Source: Pseudomonas chlororaphis
Lineage (GTDB): Bacteria; Pseudomonadota; Gammaproteobacteria; Pseudomonadales; Pseudomonadaceae
Length of the DNA: 64,000 nt
Direction of reading: 5' to 3'
NCBI RefSeq assembly: GCF_003731765.1
Contig: NZ_MOAL01000008.1
Span: forward strand, 62,001 to 126,000
Shown here piece after piece: positions 34,954 through 41,987 of the stretch. The first letter of the stretch is position 1, and every line of letters starts with the position of its first letter. A program made the translations under genes and the position numbers. The notes beneath the pieces were generated by a model that saw only the letters and a program-made list of their open reading frames with translations, searched no databases and was not told the origin of the DNA.

Positions 34954-36066
34954 ATGAATCTGCACTTCGAAGAACTGACCGGCACCGATGGCGCCCGTCT
35001 CGGCATCGCCAGCCTGGATGCCGAAAAGTCCCTGAATGCCCTGTCCCTGCCAATGATCCAGGCCTTGAGCGAACGTCTCGACGCCTGGGCCAAAGACCCG
35101 CAAGTGGTGTGTGTGTTGCTGCGCGGCAACGGTGCCAAGGCTTTTTGCGCCGGCGGTGAAGTGCGCAGCCTGGTCCAGGCCTGCCGGGCACACCCGGGGC
35201 AGGTCCCGCCCCTGGCTGCGCAGTTCTTCGCCGACGAATATCGCCTCGACTACCGCTTGCACACCTACCCAAAACCGCTGATCGCCTGGGGCCACGGTTA
35301 CGTGCTGGGCGGCGGCATGGGGCTGTTGCAGGGGGCCAATATCCGCATCGTCACCCCCAGCAGCCGGCTGGCCATGCCGGAAATCAGCATCGGTCTGTAC
35401 CCGGACGTGGGCGCCAGTTGGTTCCTCTCGCGCCTGCCGGGCAAGCTCGGGCTGTTCCTCGGTTTGACCGGTGCCCATATGAACGGCCGTGACGCCCTCG
35501 ACCTGGACCTCGCCGACCGCTTCTTGCTGGACGAACAACAGGAAGAACTGATCGACGGCCTGCTGCAACTCAACTGGCAGGAACAGATCCCCATGCAACT
35601 CAACAGCCTGCTCAAGGCCCTGCAGCAGGAGGCCGTCGGGCAACTGCCGCAAGCCCAATGGCTGCCGCGCCGAAGCCAGATCGACGAGTGGCTGGATGTC
35701 AGTAACGTGGCCTGCGCCTGGCGCGCCCTCAACCAATTGAGCGGCCACAGCGATGAACTCTTCAGCCGCGCGGCGAAAACCCTCAGCGAGGGCAGCCCCC
35801 TGACCGCGCACCTGGTGTGGGAGCAGATCCGTCGGGCGCGGCACCTGTCCCTGGCCGAAGTGTTCCAGATGGAATACACCCTGAGCTTGAACTGCTGCCG
35901 CCACCCGGAGTTCAGCGAAGGGGTGCGCGCGCGCCTGATCGACAAAGACCACAAGCCCCATTGGCACTGGCCGGATGTCAACAGCGTGCCCGAAGCGGTG
36001 GTCGAAGCGCATTTCCACAAGGCCTGGGAAGGTCGCCATCCGTTGGCGGATTTGTCGGACTACTGA
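34954..36066 (+). CDS. Enoyl-CoA hydratase / 3-hydroxyisobutyryl-CoA hydrolase family protein
   Basis: A 370-residue crotonase-fold enzyme. The oxyanion-hole region (KAFCAGGEVRSL) and the catalytic area GHGYVLGGGMGLLQ with MPEISIGLYPDVGASWFLSRLPG are typical of the 3-hydroxyisobutyryl-CoA hydrolase branch (valine breakdown). Its position beside ung matches P. aeruginosa PA0744. No other valine catabolic genes are here, so a different acyl-CoA substrate is possible. Confidence 0.87.
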   Translation: MNLHFEELTGTDGARLGIASLDAEKSLNALSLPMIQALSERLDAWAKDPQVVCVLLRGNGAKAFCAGGEVRSLVQACRAHPGQVPPLAAQFFADEYRLDYRLHTYPKPLIAWGHGYVLGGGMGLLQGANIRIVTPSSRLAMPEISIGLYPDVGASWFLSRLPGKLGLFLGLTGAHMNGRDALDLDLADRFLLDEQQEELIDGLLQLNWQEQIPMQLNSLLKALQQEAVGQLPQAQWLPRRSQIDEWLDVSNVACAWRALNQLSGHSDELFSRAAKTLSEGSPLTAHLVWEQIRRARHLSLAEVFQMEYTLSLNCCRHPEFSEGVRARLIDKDHKPHWHWPDVNSVPEAVVEAHFHKAWEGRHPLADLSDY

Positions 36067-36086
36067 CCCGGGTTTCTCTCGCCCAC

Positions 36087-36118
36087 AAAAAACGGCGCTC
36101 AATGCGCCGTTTTTTCTA
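36087..36118. terminator. Bidirectional terminator
   Basis: AAAAAACGGCGC, loop TCAAT, GCGCCGTTTTTT: a symmetric stem with A and T runs, between the convergent CoA hydrolase gene and the lipoprotein gene. It can serve both. Confidence 0.88.
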
Positions 36119-36144
36119 CGTCTCAAACCCCGGCCGTGGCCGGA

Positions 36145-36714
36145 TCAGCGGTTATGGTCGCCGCGACCATCGTGGCCTCGGTCCCGGTCACCGCGACCGC
36201 CATGATCACCCCGACCGCCTCCGCCATTGGGTCGGTTTTGCCCGCCGCCATTGTTCCAGTTAGGACGGTCATGACCGCCACCGCTGCTCAAGTTGGGCCG
36301 ATCACGTCCACCGCCACCATTGTTCCAGTTCGGCCGATCACGCCCACCGCCGCCGTTGCTCCAGTTCGGCCGGTCACGCCCGCCGCCATTCCAGTTAGGG
36401 CGATCGTGCCCACCACCGTTGTTCCAGTTCGGACGATTATGCCCACCGCCCCAGCCCGGGTTGGGCGCAGGTCGGTAGACCGTACGTGGCGCTGAATAGT
36501 AGCGCGGGGCCGGCTGGTAATAACGGGGGGCAGCCTGGTAGTAGCGCTGCGTGTAGACCGTGCTGCCCGGGCTGTAATAGGAGCCGCCGTAGTAGCTCGG
36601 TGCCGGGCTGCTATAGATATCTGAGCTGTAATAGCTGGAACCTCCGCCGTAATAGGGGACGCAAGCAGAAAGAGTCAAACCCAGGAACGCAGTGATAAGC
36701 AGTCGACGATACAT
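36145..36714 (-). CDS. Repeat-rich secreted lipoprotein (GGGxDRPNWN repeats)
   Basis: A 189-residue lipoprotein of unknown function. The signal peptide ends in lipobox LSAC (Cys18), followed by VPYYGGG. Residues 20-85 are Tyr/Pro/Ser rich (YYQPAPRYYSAPR). Residues 88-163 carry about seven 10- to 11-residue units of the form GGG(H/R)DRPNWN, and the tail is Gly/Arg/Asp/His rich. The composition suggests an extended, cationic surface or matrix polypeptide. AGGAGG lies 7 bases upstream of the ATG. It has a short paralogue at 36938-37183. Confidence 0.8.
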   Translation of the reverse strand: MYRRLLITAFLGLTLSACVPYYGGGSSYYSSDIYSSPAPSYYGGSYYSPGSTVYTQRYYQAAPRYYQPAPRYYSAPRTVYRPAPNPGWGGGHNRPNWNNGGGHDRPNWNGGGRDRPNWSNGGGGRDRPNWNNGGGGRDRPNLSSGGGHDRPNWNNGGGQNRPNGGGGRGDHGGRGDRDRGHDGRGDHNR

Positions 36715-36744
36715 GGCGGCCTCCTGGACCGCGGATGAGCCACA

Positions 36745-37226
36745 CCAGCGACGCTGGCGAGCGGCAGTCAGATAGGCTCTGGCTGACGAATAATCTGACC
36801 GCGAAAAGCCTATCTGGTGCGGCTTTCGCAATACATTGAAACAACTGTCCGACCGGCAACCGCCCCGCCCGCACCGAGCCAAAAAAAGCGCCGCCCAAGA
36901 CACGGGCAGCGCGGGTTTGCAGGCAACGCCAGATCGATCAATGACGCCAGCGGCGGCCGCCATAACCGCCACCGTAATAGTGCGGACCATAACCTCCGTA
37001 ATAGTGAGGGCGGTAATAACCAGGGCCGTAATAACCGCCGTAGTAATACGGGCGATAACCGTAGTAGTAAGGGCCCGGCACCGTATACACATCGGTGCGG
37101 TAATACCCCGGGCCGGGGTAGTAAGGTACACAGGCGCCCAGGCTCAGGCCGAGCACAACAGCGAACAGGATTCGACGGGACATGGCGGCCTCCTGGACCG
37201 CAAGGAAGCCGCGCCAGCGACGCTGG
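36745..37226. repeat. Duplicated leader with 13-bp palindrome CCAGCGACGCTGG
   Basis: The palindrome occurs at 36745-36757 and 37214-37226, in both cases 31 bases upstream of the start of a CVPYY lipoprotein gene. The surrounding 40-odd bases, including GGCGGCCTCCTGGACCGC next to each start, are also nearly identical. The copies reflect gene duplication, and retention of the palindrome suggests an operator or 5'-UTR hairpin. Confidence 0.65.
36938..37183 (-). CDS. Small Tyr/Gly-rich lipoprotein
   Basis: An 81-residue lipoprotein with lipobox LGAC (Cys18) followed by VPYYPGPGYY, then a low-complexity tail of GYY, PHYYGG and PYYYG units, ending GGRRWRH. Signal peptide, CVPYY junction and leader match the larger lipoprotein at 36145-36714, so the two are paralogues. 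Function unknown; such Tyr/Gly-rich exported proteins are often stress-induced envelope proteins. A 220-bp gap separates the pair. Confidence 0.75.
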   Translation of the reverse strand: MSRRILFAVVLGLSLGACVPYYPGPGYYRTDVYTVPGPYYYGYRPYYYGGYYGPGYYRPHYYGGYGPHYYGGGYGGRRWRH

Positions 37227-37270
37227 GCGGCGTCAGCCGATCAAGCAAGGCTGACAGTCAATAAGACCGT

Positions 37271-37302
37271 AAAAAAACCCGGCGGTGCGCCGCCAGCCGG
37301 GC
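37271..37302 (-). terminator. Terminator-like hairpin without an assigned gene
   Basis: On the minus strand CCCGGC...GCCGGG is followed directly by TTTTTTT. It sits upstream of the small lipoprotein gene and downstream of no recognised minus-strand gene. It may insulate the lipoprotein promoter or end an unannotated RNA coming from 37300-37490. Confidence 0.6.
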
Positions 37303-37401
37303 CTGCCGACAGAAGGACAAGGCCCCCGCAAAAACGCCCCTGGCTCAACCTGATCCGAGCCAGTCAGCTCCCATTCAAGCCTCGCCACCTCGGCCCCACG
37401 C

Positions 37402-37417
37402 TGGTGCAGGCGCACCA
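37402..37417. promoter_or_regulatory. Inverted repeat TGGTGC-N4-GCACCA upstream of the sigma-54 promoter
   Basis: A perfect 6-bp inverted repeat about 80 to 90 bp upstream of the -24 element of the guanidine operon promoter, a position typical of sigma-54 activator sites. The arm order is opposite to the usual NtrC site (TGCACC...GGTGCA), so the binding protein is not assigned. Confidence 0.35.
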
Positions 37418-37492
37418 ACTCAACGCAAGCCGCCCCCCTTCCAGCTCGTCGCAAAAGCCGCCCAGCCCCTCAAGACCGGGGGTTGAGCCAAC

Positions 37493-37511
37493 TTGGCACG
37501 CCTCTCGCTTT
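37493..37511 (+). promoter_or_regulatory. Sigma-54 (RpoN) promoter of the guanidine operon
   Basis: TTGGCACG-CCTC-TCGCTTT fits the -24/-12 consensus TTGGCACG-N4-TTGCWTT, with GG at 37495-37496 and GC at 37507-37508 separated by exactly 10 bp. Transcription would begin near 37520, about 45 bases before the riboswitch. It implies activation by an enhancer-binding protein, probably under nitrogen limitation. Confidence 0.78.
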
Positions 37512-37566
37512 ACCCCGAAGGTGCAGGAGTCATCACAGCTTCGCGGCACCACAATTTGCAATGGCT

Positions 37567-37660
37567 GACTAGGGTTCCGGCTCGCATTCGCGAGTGGCTG
37601 GTCCGAGAGTTGGCGACCTCCAGTTGAGGTTACACGGCGGGACAAAAGCCCGGGAGACAA
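37567..37660 (+). promoter_or_regulatory. Guanidine-I riboswitch (ykkC, subtype 1)
   Basis: The leader of the operon contains the conserved ykkC blocks in order: ACTAGGGTTCCG (37568-37579), CTGGTCCGAGAG (37598-37609), ACACGG (37632-37637), and GGGACAAAAGCCCGGGAGAC (37639-37658). Between them lie the P1a hairpin (GCTCGC/GCGAGT) and a second hairpin (ACCTC/GAGGT). This RNA binds guanidinium and turns on genes for guanidine export or breakdown. A short CACCG/CGGTG hairpin without a T-tract follows, so the expression platform is unclear. The first gene starts 60 bases downstream. Confidence 0.92.
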
Positions 37661-37719
37661 GCCACCGTTCACGGTGCCGCGTTGCCTTCTGTCCGCCCTT
37701 GATCAACTGGAGAACCGCC

Positions 37720-38787
37720 ATGCCGTCACGTCGTTTACCCGCCCTGTTCGCCGCCGCCTTCGCCGCCCTGGTGAGCCTCTCGTCCCACGCTGCGCCAAAA
37801 GACCACTTCAGTGTCTGCTGGACCCTCTACGCCGGCTGGATGCCCTGGGAATACGCTGGCAGCCAGGGCATCGTCGATAAATGGGCGAAGAAGTACGGGA
37901 TCAAGATCGATGTCGTGCAGCTCAACGACTACGTCGAATCCATCAACCAATACACCGCCGGCCAGTTCGATGGCTGCACCATGACCAACATGGACGCCCT
38001 GACCATTCCCGCCGCCGGCGGCGTGGACAGCACCGCGCTGATCGTCAGCGATTTCTCCAATGGCAACGACGGCATCGTGCTCAAGGGCGAAGGCAAGACG
38101 GTCGCCGACCTCAAGGGCCTGGACGTCAATCTGGTGGAGCTTTCGGTGTCCCACTACCTGCTGGCCCGCGCCCTGGACTCGGTGGACCTGAGCGAAAAAG
38201 ACCTGAAGGTGGTCAACACCTCCGACGCCGACATCTCGGCAGCCTTCAACACTGACCAGGTCAAGGCCGTGACCACCTGGAACCCCATGCTCTCGGACAT
38301 CAAGGCCAAGCCCGGGGTGACGCAAGTCTTCAACTCCAGCCAGATCCCCGGCGAGATCATGGACATGATGGTGGTCAACAGCCAGACCCTCAAAGACAAC
38401 CCCGCCCTGGGCAAGGCCCTGACCGGCGCCTGGTTCGAAGTGGTGGCGCTGATGAACGCCAAAAATGCCGCCAGCCAGGCCGCCCTGGAGCACATGGCGA
38501 AGGCCTCGGGCACCGACCTCGCCGGGTTCCAGGCACAACTGGACACCACCAAGCTGTTCGCCACGCCCCAGGAAGCCCTGGCCTTCGCCACCAGCAAGCA
38601 ATTGCCGGCGACCATGCGCAAGGTCGCCGAGTTCTCGTTCCAGCACGGCCTGCTGGGTGAAGGCGCCAAGGACACCAGCGCGGTGGGCATGAGTTTCGCC
38701 GGCGGGGTCAGCAGCGGCGACAAGAACAACCTCAAGCTGCGCTTCGACCCGATCTACGTGCAACTGGCCGCCGACAACCAGCTGTGA
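37720..38787 (+). CDS. ABC transporter substrate-binding protein, likely for guanidine
   Basis: A 355-residue periplasmic binding protein of the nitrate/sulfonate/taurine (NrtA/TauA) class. The signal peptide ends SSHAAPKDHF, then the CWTLYAGWMPWEYA segment, typical of binding proteins labelled urea carboxylase-related. Urea itself is the usual annotation, but placement directly behind a guanidine-I riboswitch and beside a guanidine-type carboxylase argues for guanidine or a guanidino compound. ATG 37720 follows CTGGAG. Permease and ATPase genes follow. Confidence 0.87.
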   Translation: MPSRRLPALFAAAFAALVSLSSHAAPKDHFSVCWTLYAGWMPWEYAGSQGIVDKWAKKYGIKIDVVQLNDYVESINQYTAGQFDGCTMTNMDALTIPAAGGVDSTALIVSDFSNGNDGIVLKGEGKTVADLKGLDVNLVELSVSHYLLARALDSVDLSEKDLKVVNTSDADISAAFNTDQVKAVTTWNPMLSDIKAKPGVTQVFNSSQIPGEIMDMMVVNSQTLKDNPALGKALTGAWFEVVALMNAKNAASQAALEHMAKASGTDLAGFQAQLDTTKLFATPQEALAFATSKQLPATMRKVAEFSFQHGLLGEGAKDTSAVGMSFAGGVSSGDKNNLKLRFDPIYVQLAADNQL

Positions 38788-38815
38788 GCCCTGTCATCCC
38801 CTGGAGGACCTGGCC

Positions 38816-39631
38816 ATGCGCCTGATCAATCGTCACCCCGATCGCCCGAGTCGCCTGTTGCTGGTGCTCCTGCCGTTCGCCCTGGTGCTGCTGGCTTACT
38901 TCATGGGGTCAGCCGAGCGCCTGGCGGACAACCCCAACGACAAGCTGCTGCCCAGCGCAGTGCAGATGGTCGACGCGGTCAAGCGCCTGGGCTTCACCGC
39001 CGACCCGCGCAGCGGCGACTACCTGTTGTGGCAAGACACCGCTGCAAGCCTCAAGCGCCTGGCCGTGGGCCTGGGCATCAGCGCCCTGGCCGGCCTGTGC
39101 CTGGGCATTGCCGCCGGCACCTTGCCGTTGTTCGGTGCGCCCTTGTCGCCGTTGCTGACGGTGCTGTCGATGGTGCCGCCGTTGGCGATCCTGCCGATCC
39201 TGTTCATCGTCTTCGGCCTCGGGGAGCTGTCCAAGGTGATGCTGATCGTCATCGGCATCACCCCCTGCCTGGCCCGGGACCTGGAACAGCGGGCCCGGGA
39301 GATCCCCGTGGAACTGCTGATCAAGGCCCAGACCCTGGGCGCCTCGACCTGGACCCTGATCCTGCGGGTGGTGCTGCCGCAATTGCTGCCACGGCTGCTG
39401 ATCGCCCTGCGCCTGATGCTGGGGTCGGCCTGGCTGTTCCTGATCGCCGCCGAAGCCATCGCCTCTACCGATGGCCTGGGCTACCGGATTTTCCTGGTGC
39501 GCCGCTACCTGGCCATGGACGTGATCCTGCCGTACGTGGTGTGGATCACCCTGCTCGCCTGGCTCATGGACTGGGGCCTCAAGTACCTGACCCGACGCGC
39601 ATTCCCCTGGTACGAAGGGGCACGCCCATGA
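38816..39631 (+). CDS. ABC transporter permease (guanidine/urea operon)
   Basis: A 271-residue inner-membrane permease with about six helices, BPD_transp_1 type. The ATPase-coupling EAA-like loop is seen around VELLIKAQTLGASTWTLILRVVLPQ. It pairs with the binding protein upstream and the ATPase downstream, whose ATG overlaps its stop by 4 bp (ATGA). Confidence 0.9.
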   Translation: MRLINRHPDRPSRLLLVLLPFALVLLAYFMGSAERLADNPNDKLLPSAVQMVDAVKRLGFTADPRSGDYLLWQDTAASLKRLAVGLGISALAGLCLGIAAGTLPLFGAPLSPLLTVLSMVPPLAILPILFIVFGLGELSKVMLIVIGITPCLARDLEQRAREIPVELLIKAQTLGASTWTLILRVVLPQLLPRLLIALRLMLGSAWLFLIAAEAIASTDGLGYRIFLVRRYLAMDVILPYVVWITLLAWLMDWGLKYLTRRAFPWYEGARP

Positions 39632-40416
39632 GCTTCATCACGGTCAACAACCTGTGGCAGCAGTACGCCGGACAAGTGGTGCTGGAACGCCTCAACCTAC
39701 AGATCAACGAAGGAGAGTTCTGCACCCTGGTGGGCGCCTCGGGGTGCGGCAAGTCGACCTTCCTGCGCTTGCTGCTGGGCCAAGAACGCGCCAGCCGCGG
39801 CGAGATCCTGCTGGATGGCCAGCCCCTGCTCGGCGAGCCGGACCCCAGCCGCGGCGTGGTGTTCCAGCGCTACTCGGTATTCCCCCACCTGTCGGTGCTG
39901 GACAACGTCGCCCTGGGCCTGGAACTGCCACGCTCGCCGCTGCTCGGCCGGCTGTTCGGCAGCACCAAGCGCGAAGCCCGGGAACAGGCCGCCACCCTGC
40001 TGCACAAGGTCGGCCTCGGCCATGCCCTGGACAAGTACCCGGCCCAACTCTCCGGTGGCATGCAACAACGCCTGGCGATTGCCCAGGCGCTGATCATGAA
40101 ACCCCGGGTACTGCTGCTGGACGAACCCTTCGGCGCCCTCGACCCGGGCATCCGCAAGGACATGCACCAACTGCTCCTGGAGCTGTGGCGTGAAACCCGG
40201 CTGACGGTGTTCATGGTCACCCACGACCTGGCCGAAGGCTTCAGCCTGGGCACCCGCTTGCTGGTGTTCGACAAGGTCCGTCACGACCCCCACGCCCCAG
40301 GTGCCTATGGCGCACGCATCACCTACGACATCCCTTTGAACAGCGACCGCCGCGCACTGCGCGCCGCCGTCGACGCCCTGCCGGCAACGCTGGCAGGCAC
40401 GCTGCGTATTGCTTGA
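39628..40416 (+). CDS. ABC transporter ATP-binding protein (guanidine/urea operon)
   Basis: A 262-residue ATPase of the SsuB/TauB class. Walker A GASGCGKST lies near residues 36-44, the signature is LSGGMQQRLAIAQAL, Walker B is LLLDEPFGALD and the H-loop is VTHDL. It energises uptake by the preceding permease. DUF1989 genes follow after 13 bp on the same transcript. Confidence 0.93.
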   Translation: MSFITVNNLWQQYAGQVVLERLNLQINEGEFCTLVGASGCGKSTFLRLLLGQERASRGEILLDGQPLLGEPDPSRGVVFQRYSVFPHLSVLDNVALGLELPRSPLLGRLFGSTKREAREQAATLLHKVGLGHALDKYPAQLSGGMQQRLAIAQALIMKPRVLLLDEPFGALDPGIRKDMHQLLLELWRETRLTVFMVTHDLAEGFSLGTRLLVFDKVRHDPHAPGAYGARITYDIPLNSDRRALRAAVDALPATLAGTLRIA

Positions 40417-40429
40417 GAGGACTTTAGCC

Positions 40430-41155
40430 ATGACCGATTCGACCCTACTGTTCCCGCCCTTCGCCGAAGAAACATTGCCCGGCGGCGGCCACCGCTCCTT
40501 TGTCCTCAAGCGCAGCCAATTGCTGCGCCTGACCGACCTGCGCGGCGGCGCCAACGTCAGCCTGACCCTGCTCAATGCCCACGAGAAAACCGAACGCCTG
40601 AACCTGCCCGACAGCCTCAAGTGCCAACACACCGCCAAACTCACCGCCGGCCACTGCCTGTACTCGGACATGGGCCGGGTGCTGGCGGCCATCACCGCCG
40701 ACACCTGCGGCTGGAGCGACAGCCTCGGTGGCGTGCTGTGCGCAGAGGAAGTCGAAGAGAAGTACGGCCAGGGACGTTTCCAGGAACGGCGCAACGGTTT
40801 CTACCGTAATGGCACCGACAACTTGCTGGTGGAACTGGGCAAATGGGGCCTGGGCCTGTCCGACCTGCTGATGACCCTGAACCTGTTCAGCCGGGTCGAT
40901 GTGGACGCCGACGGCGGCCTGCATTTTGTGCCCGGCAACGCCAAGGCCGGCGACTACATCGAACTCTACGCACCGATGGACACCCTGGTGGTGCTCACCG
41001 CCCTGCAGCACCCCATGGACCCCAACCCCGAATACGCCCCCCAGCCGCTCAAGCTCCGTTGGATGAACGCCGCCCCCAGCGTCGCCGAGCATTGCCGCAC
41101 TTCGCGCCCGGAGAACGAGCGCGGTTTCATCAACACCGACCGTCTGTTCGCCTGA
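40430..41155 (+). CDS. DUF1989 protein: carboxyguanidine deiminase subunit (urea carboxylase-associated protein)
   Basis: A 241-residue DUF1989 protein of the type annotated as urea carboxylase-associated. In guanidine operons the two paired DUF1989 proteins (CgdA/CgdB) form carboxyguanidine deiminase, converting carboxyguanidine to allophanate plus ammonia. The conserved core ADTCGWSDSLGGVLCAEE and the NLFSRVDVDADGGLHF segment are visible; the Cys and Asp/His residues may bind metal. ATG 40430 gives the family N-terminus. The partner starts 11 bp downstream. Confidence 0.85.
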   Translation: MTDSTLLFPPFAEETLPGGGHRSFVLKRSQLLRLTDLRGGANVSLTLLNAHEKTERLNLPDSLKCQHTAKLTAGHCLYSDMGRVLAAITADTCGWSDSLGGVLCAEEVEEKYGQGRFQERRNGFYRNGTDNLLVELGKWGLGLSDLLMTLNLFSRVDVDADGGLHFVPGNAKAGDYIELYAPMDTLVVLTALQHPMDPNPEYAPQPLKLRWMNAAPSVAEHCRTSRPENERGFINTDRLFA

Positions 41156-41166
41156 GGATCGCCGCC

Positions 41167-41808
41167 ATGTCTCTCGCCCTCGCCACTGCTGAAAAACACC
41201 CCGACACCGCGGTGTACCGCGCCACCATCCCCGCCGGCGAACCCTGGCTGATGGAAGTCAAGGCCGGCCAGACCCTGCGCATCCTCGACCTGGAAGGCAA
41301 CCAGGCCGTGGACACCCTATTCTATAGCCTGGCCAACCCCAGGGAACGCTACGACGTGCAACGCACCCTGCGCCGGCAGAACCGGGTCTACCTGGGCACC
41401 GGCAGCGTGCTCTATTCCAACCTAGGCCGGCCGATGCTGACCCTCGTGGCCGACACTTGCGGCCAGCACGACACCCTGGGCGGGGCCTGCGCCCAGGAAA
41501 GCAACACCGTGCGCTATGCCCTGGAAAAACGCTACATGCACAGTTGCCGCGACAACTACCTGCGGGCCTGCGCCCACGATGGCCGCCTGGGCAAGGGCGA
41601 CATCGGCCCCAACATCAACTTCTTCATGAATGTGCCGGTCACCGCCGACGGCGGCCTGACCTTCGAAGACGGCATTTCGGCACCCGGCAAATACGTCGAC
41701 CTGCGGGCGGAAATGGACGTGATCGTGCTGATCTCCAACTGCCCGCAACTGAACAACCCCTGCAACGCCTACAACCCCACCCCTGCGGAGCTACTGGTAT
41801 GGAACTGA
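41167..41808 (+). CDS. DUF1989 protein: second carboxyguanidine deiminase subunit
   Basis: A 213-residue DUF1989 paralogue of the upstream gene, with the parallel core ADTCGQHDTLGGACAQES and the NFFMNVPVTADGGLTFEDG and NCPQLNNPCNAYNPTP segments shared by these enzymes. Together the two subunits should remove ammonia from carboxyguanidine. Which is CgdA and which CgdB I do not assign. A 25-codon ORF overlaps its last 10 bases, and an RNA switch separates it from the carboxylase. Confidence 0.85.
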   Translation: MSLALATAEKHPDTAVYRATIPAGEPWLMEVKAGQTLRILDLEGNQAVDTLFYSLANPRERYDVQRTLRRQNRVYLGTGSVLYSNLGRPMLTLVADTCGQHDTLGGACAQESNTVRYALEKRYMHSCRDNYLRACAHDGRLGKGDIGPNINFFMNVPVTADGGLTFEDGISAPGKYVDLRAEMDVIVLISNCPQLNNPCNAYNPTPAELLVWN

Positions 41809-41876
41809 AATTCCCGCGTCTGCGTCGCTGGTTGTTCGCCCTGTGCCAGAGCCGTTCGGGGCAGTGCCTGAAGTAA
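41799..41876 (+). CDS. Possible 25-residue peptide before the guanidine-II riboswitch
   Basis: ATG at 41799 overlaps the stop of the DUF1989 gene (ATGGAACTGA), which would allow termination-reinitiation. The 25-residue product is basic and contains RLRRW, WLFAL and two Cys, ending QCLK. The stop lies 17 bases before the first riboswitch hairpin. No ribosome binding site of its own and no family known. It may be translated only as a byproduct, or keep ribosomes near the switch. Confidence 0.3.
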   Translation: MELKFPRLRRWLFALCQSRSGQCLK

Positions 41877-41893
41877 CCCCGGGCCTGGACTTT

Positions 41894-41943
41894 GCCGCCG
41901 GGGACGACCCCGGCGCCCATCGACAACTGCGGGACGGCCCGCA
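41894..41943 (+). promoter_or_regulatory. Guanidine-II (mini-ykkC) riboswitch upstream of the carboxylase
   Basis: Two GC-rich hairpins in tandem, each with an ACGR tetraloop: GCCGGGG-ACGA-CCCCGGC (41897-41914, 7 bp) and TGCGGG-ACGG-CCCGCA (41928-41943, 6 bp), separated by 13 bases. This is the defining structure of the guanidine-II class, in which two loops kiss around guanidinium. The ribosome binding site AGGGGT (41976-41981) is 6 bases before the carboxylase ATG. ACCCC in the 3' arm of the first hairpin is complementary to it, so a translational on-switch is plausible. Confidence 0.88.
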
Positions 41944-41987
41944 TCCCAGGTCGAGGCAGATCCGTGATCGCCTCCAGGGGTTATGCC

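Noticed and set aside
37402..37417. NtrC enhancer site
   Set aside because: The repeat is TGGTGC...GCACCA, the reverse arm order of NtrC sites, so I list it only as an unassigned inverted repeat.
37233..37454. 73-codon minus-strand ORF downstream of the guanidine leader
   Set aside because: A terminator hairpin with T7 lies within it and codon use is unlike neighbours; no ribosome binding site.
37364..37672. 102-codon minus-strand ORF
   Set aside because: It is antisense to the guanidine-I riboswitch and the sigma-54 promoter, with no coding signature.
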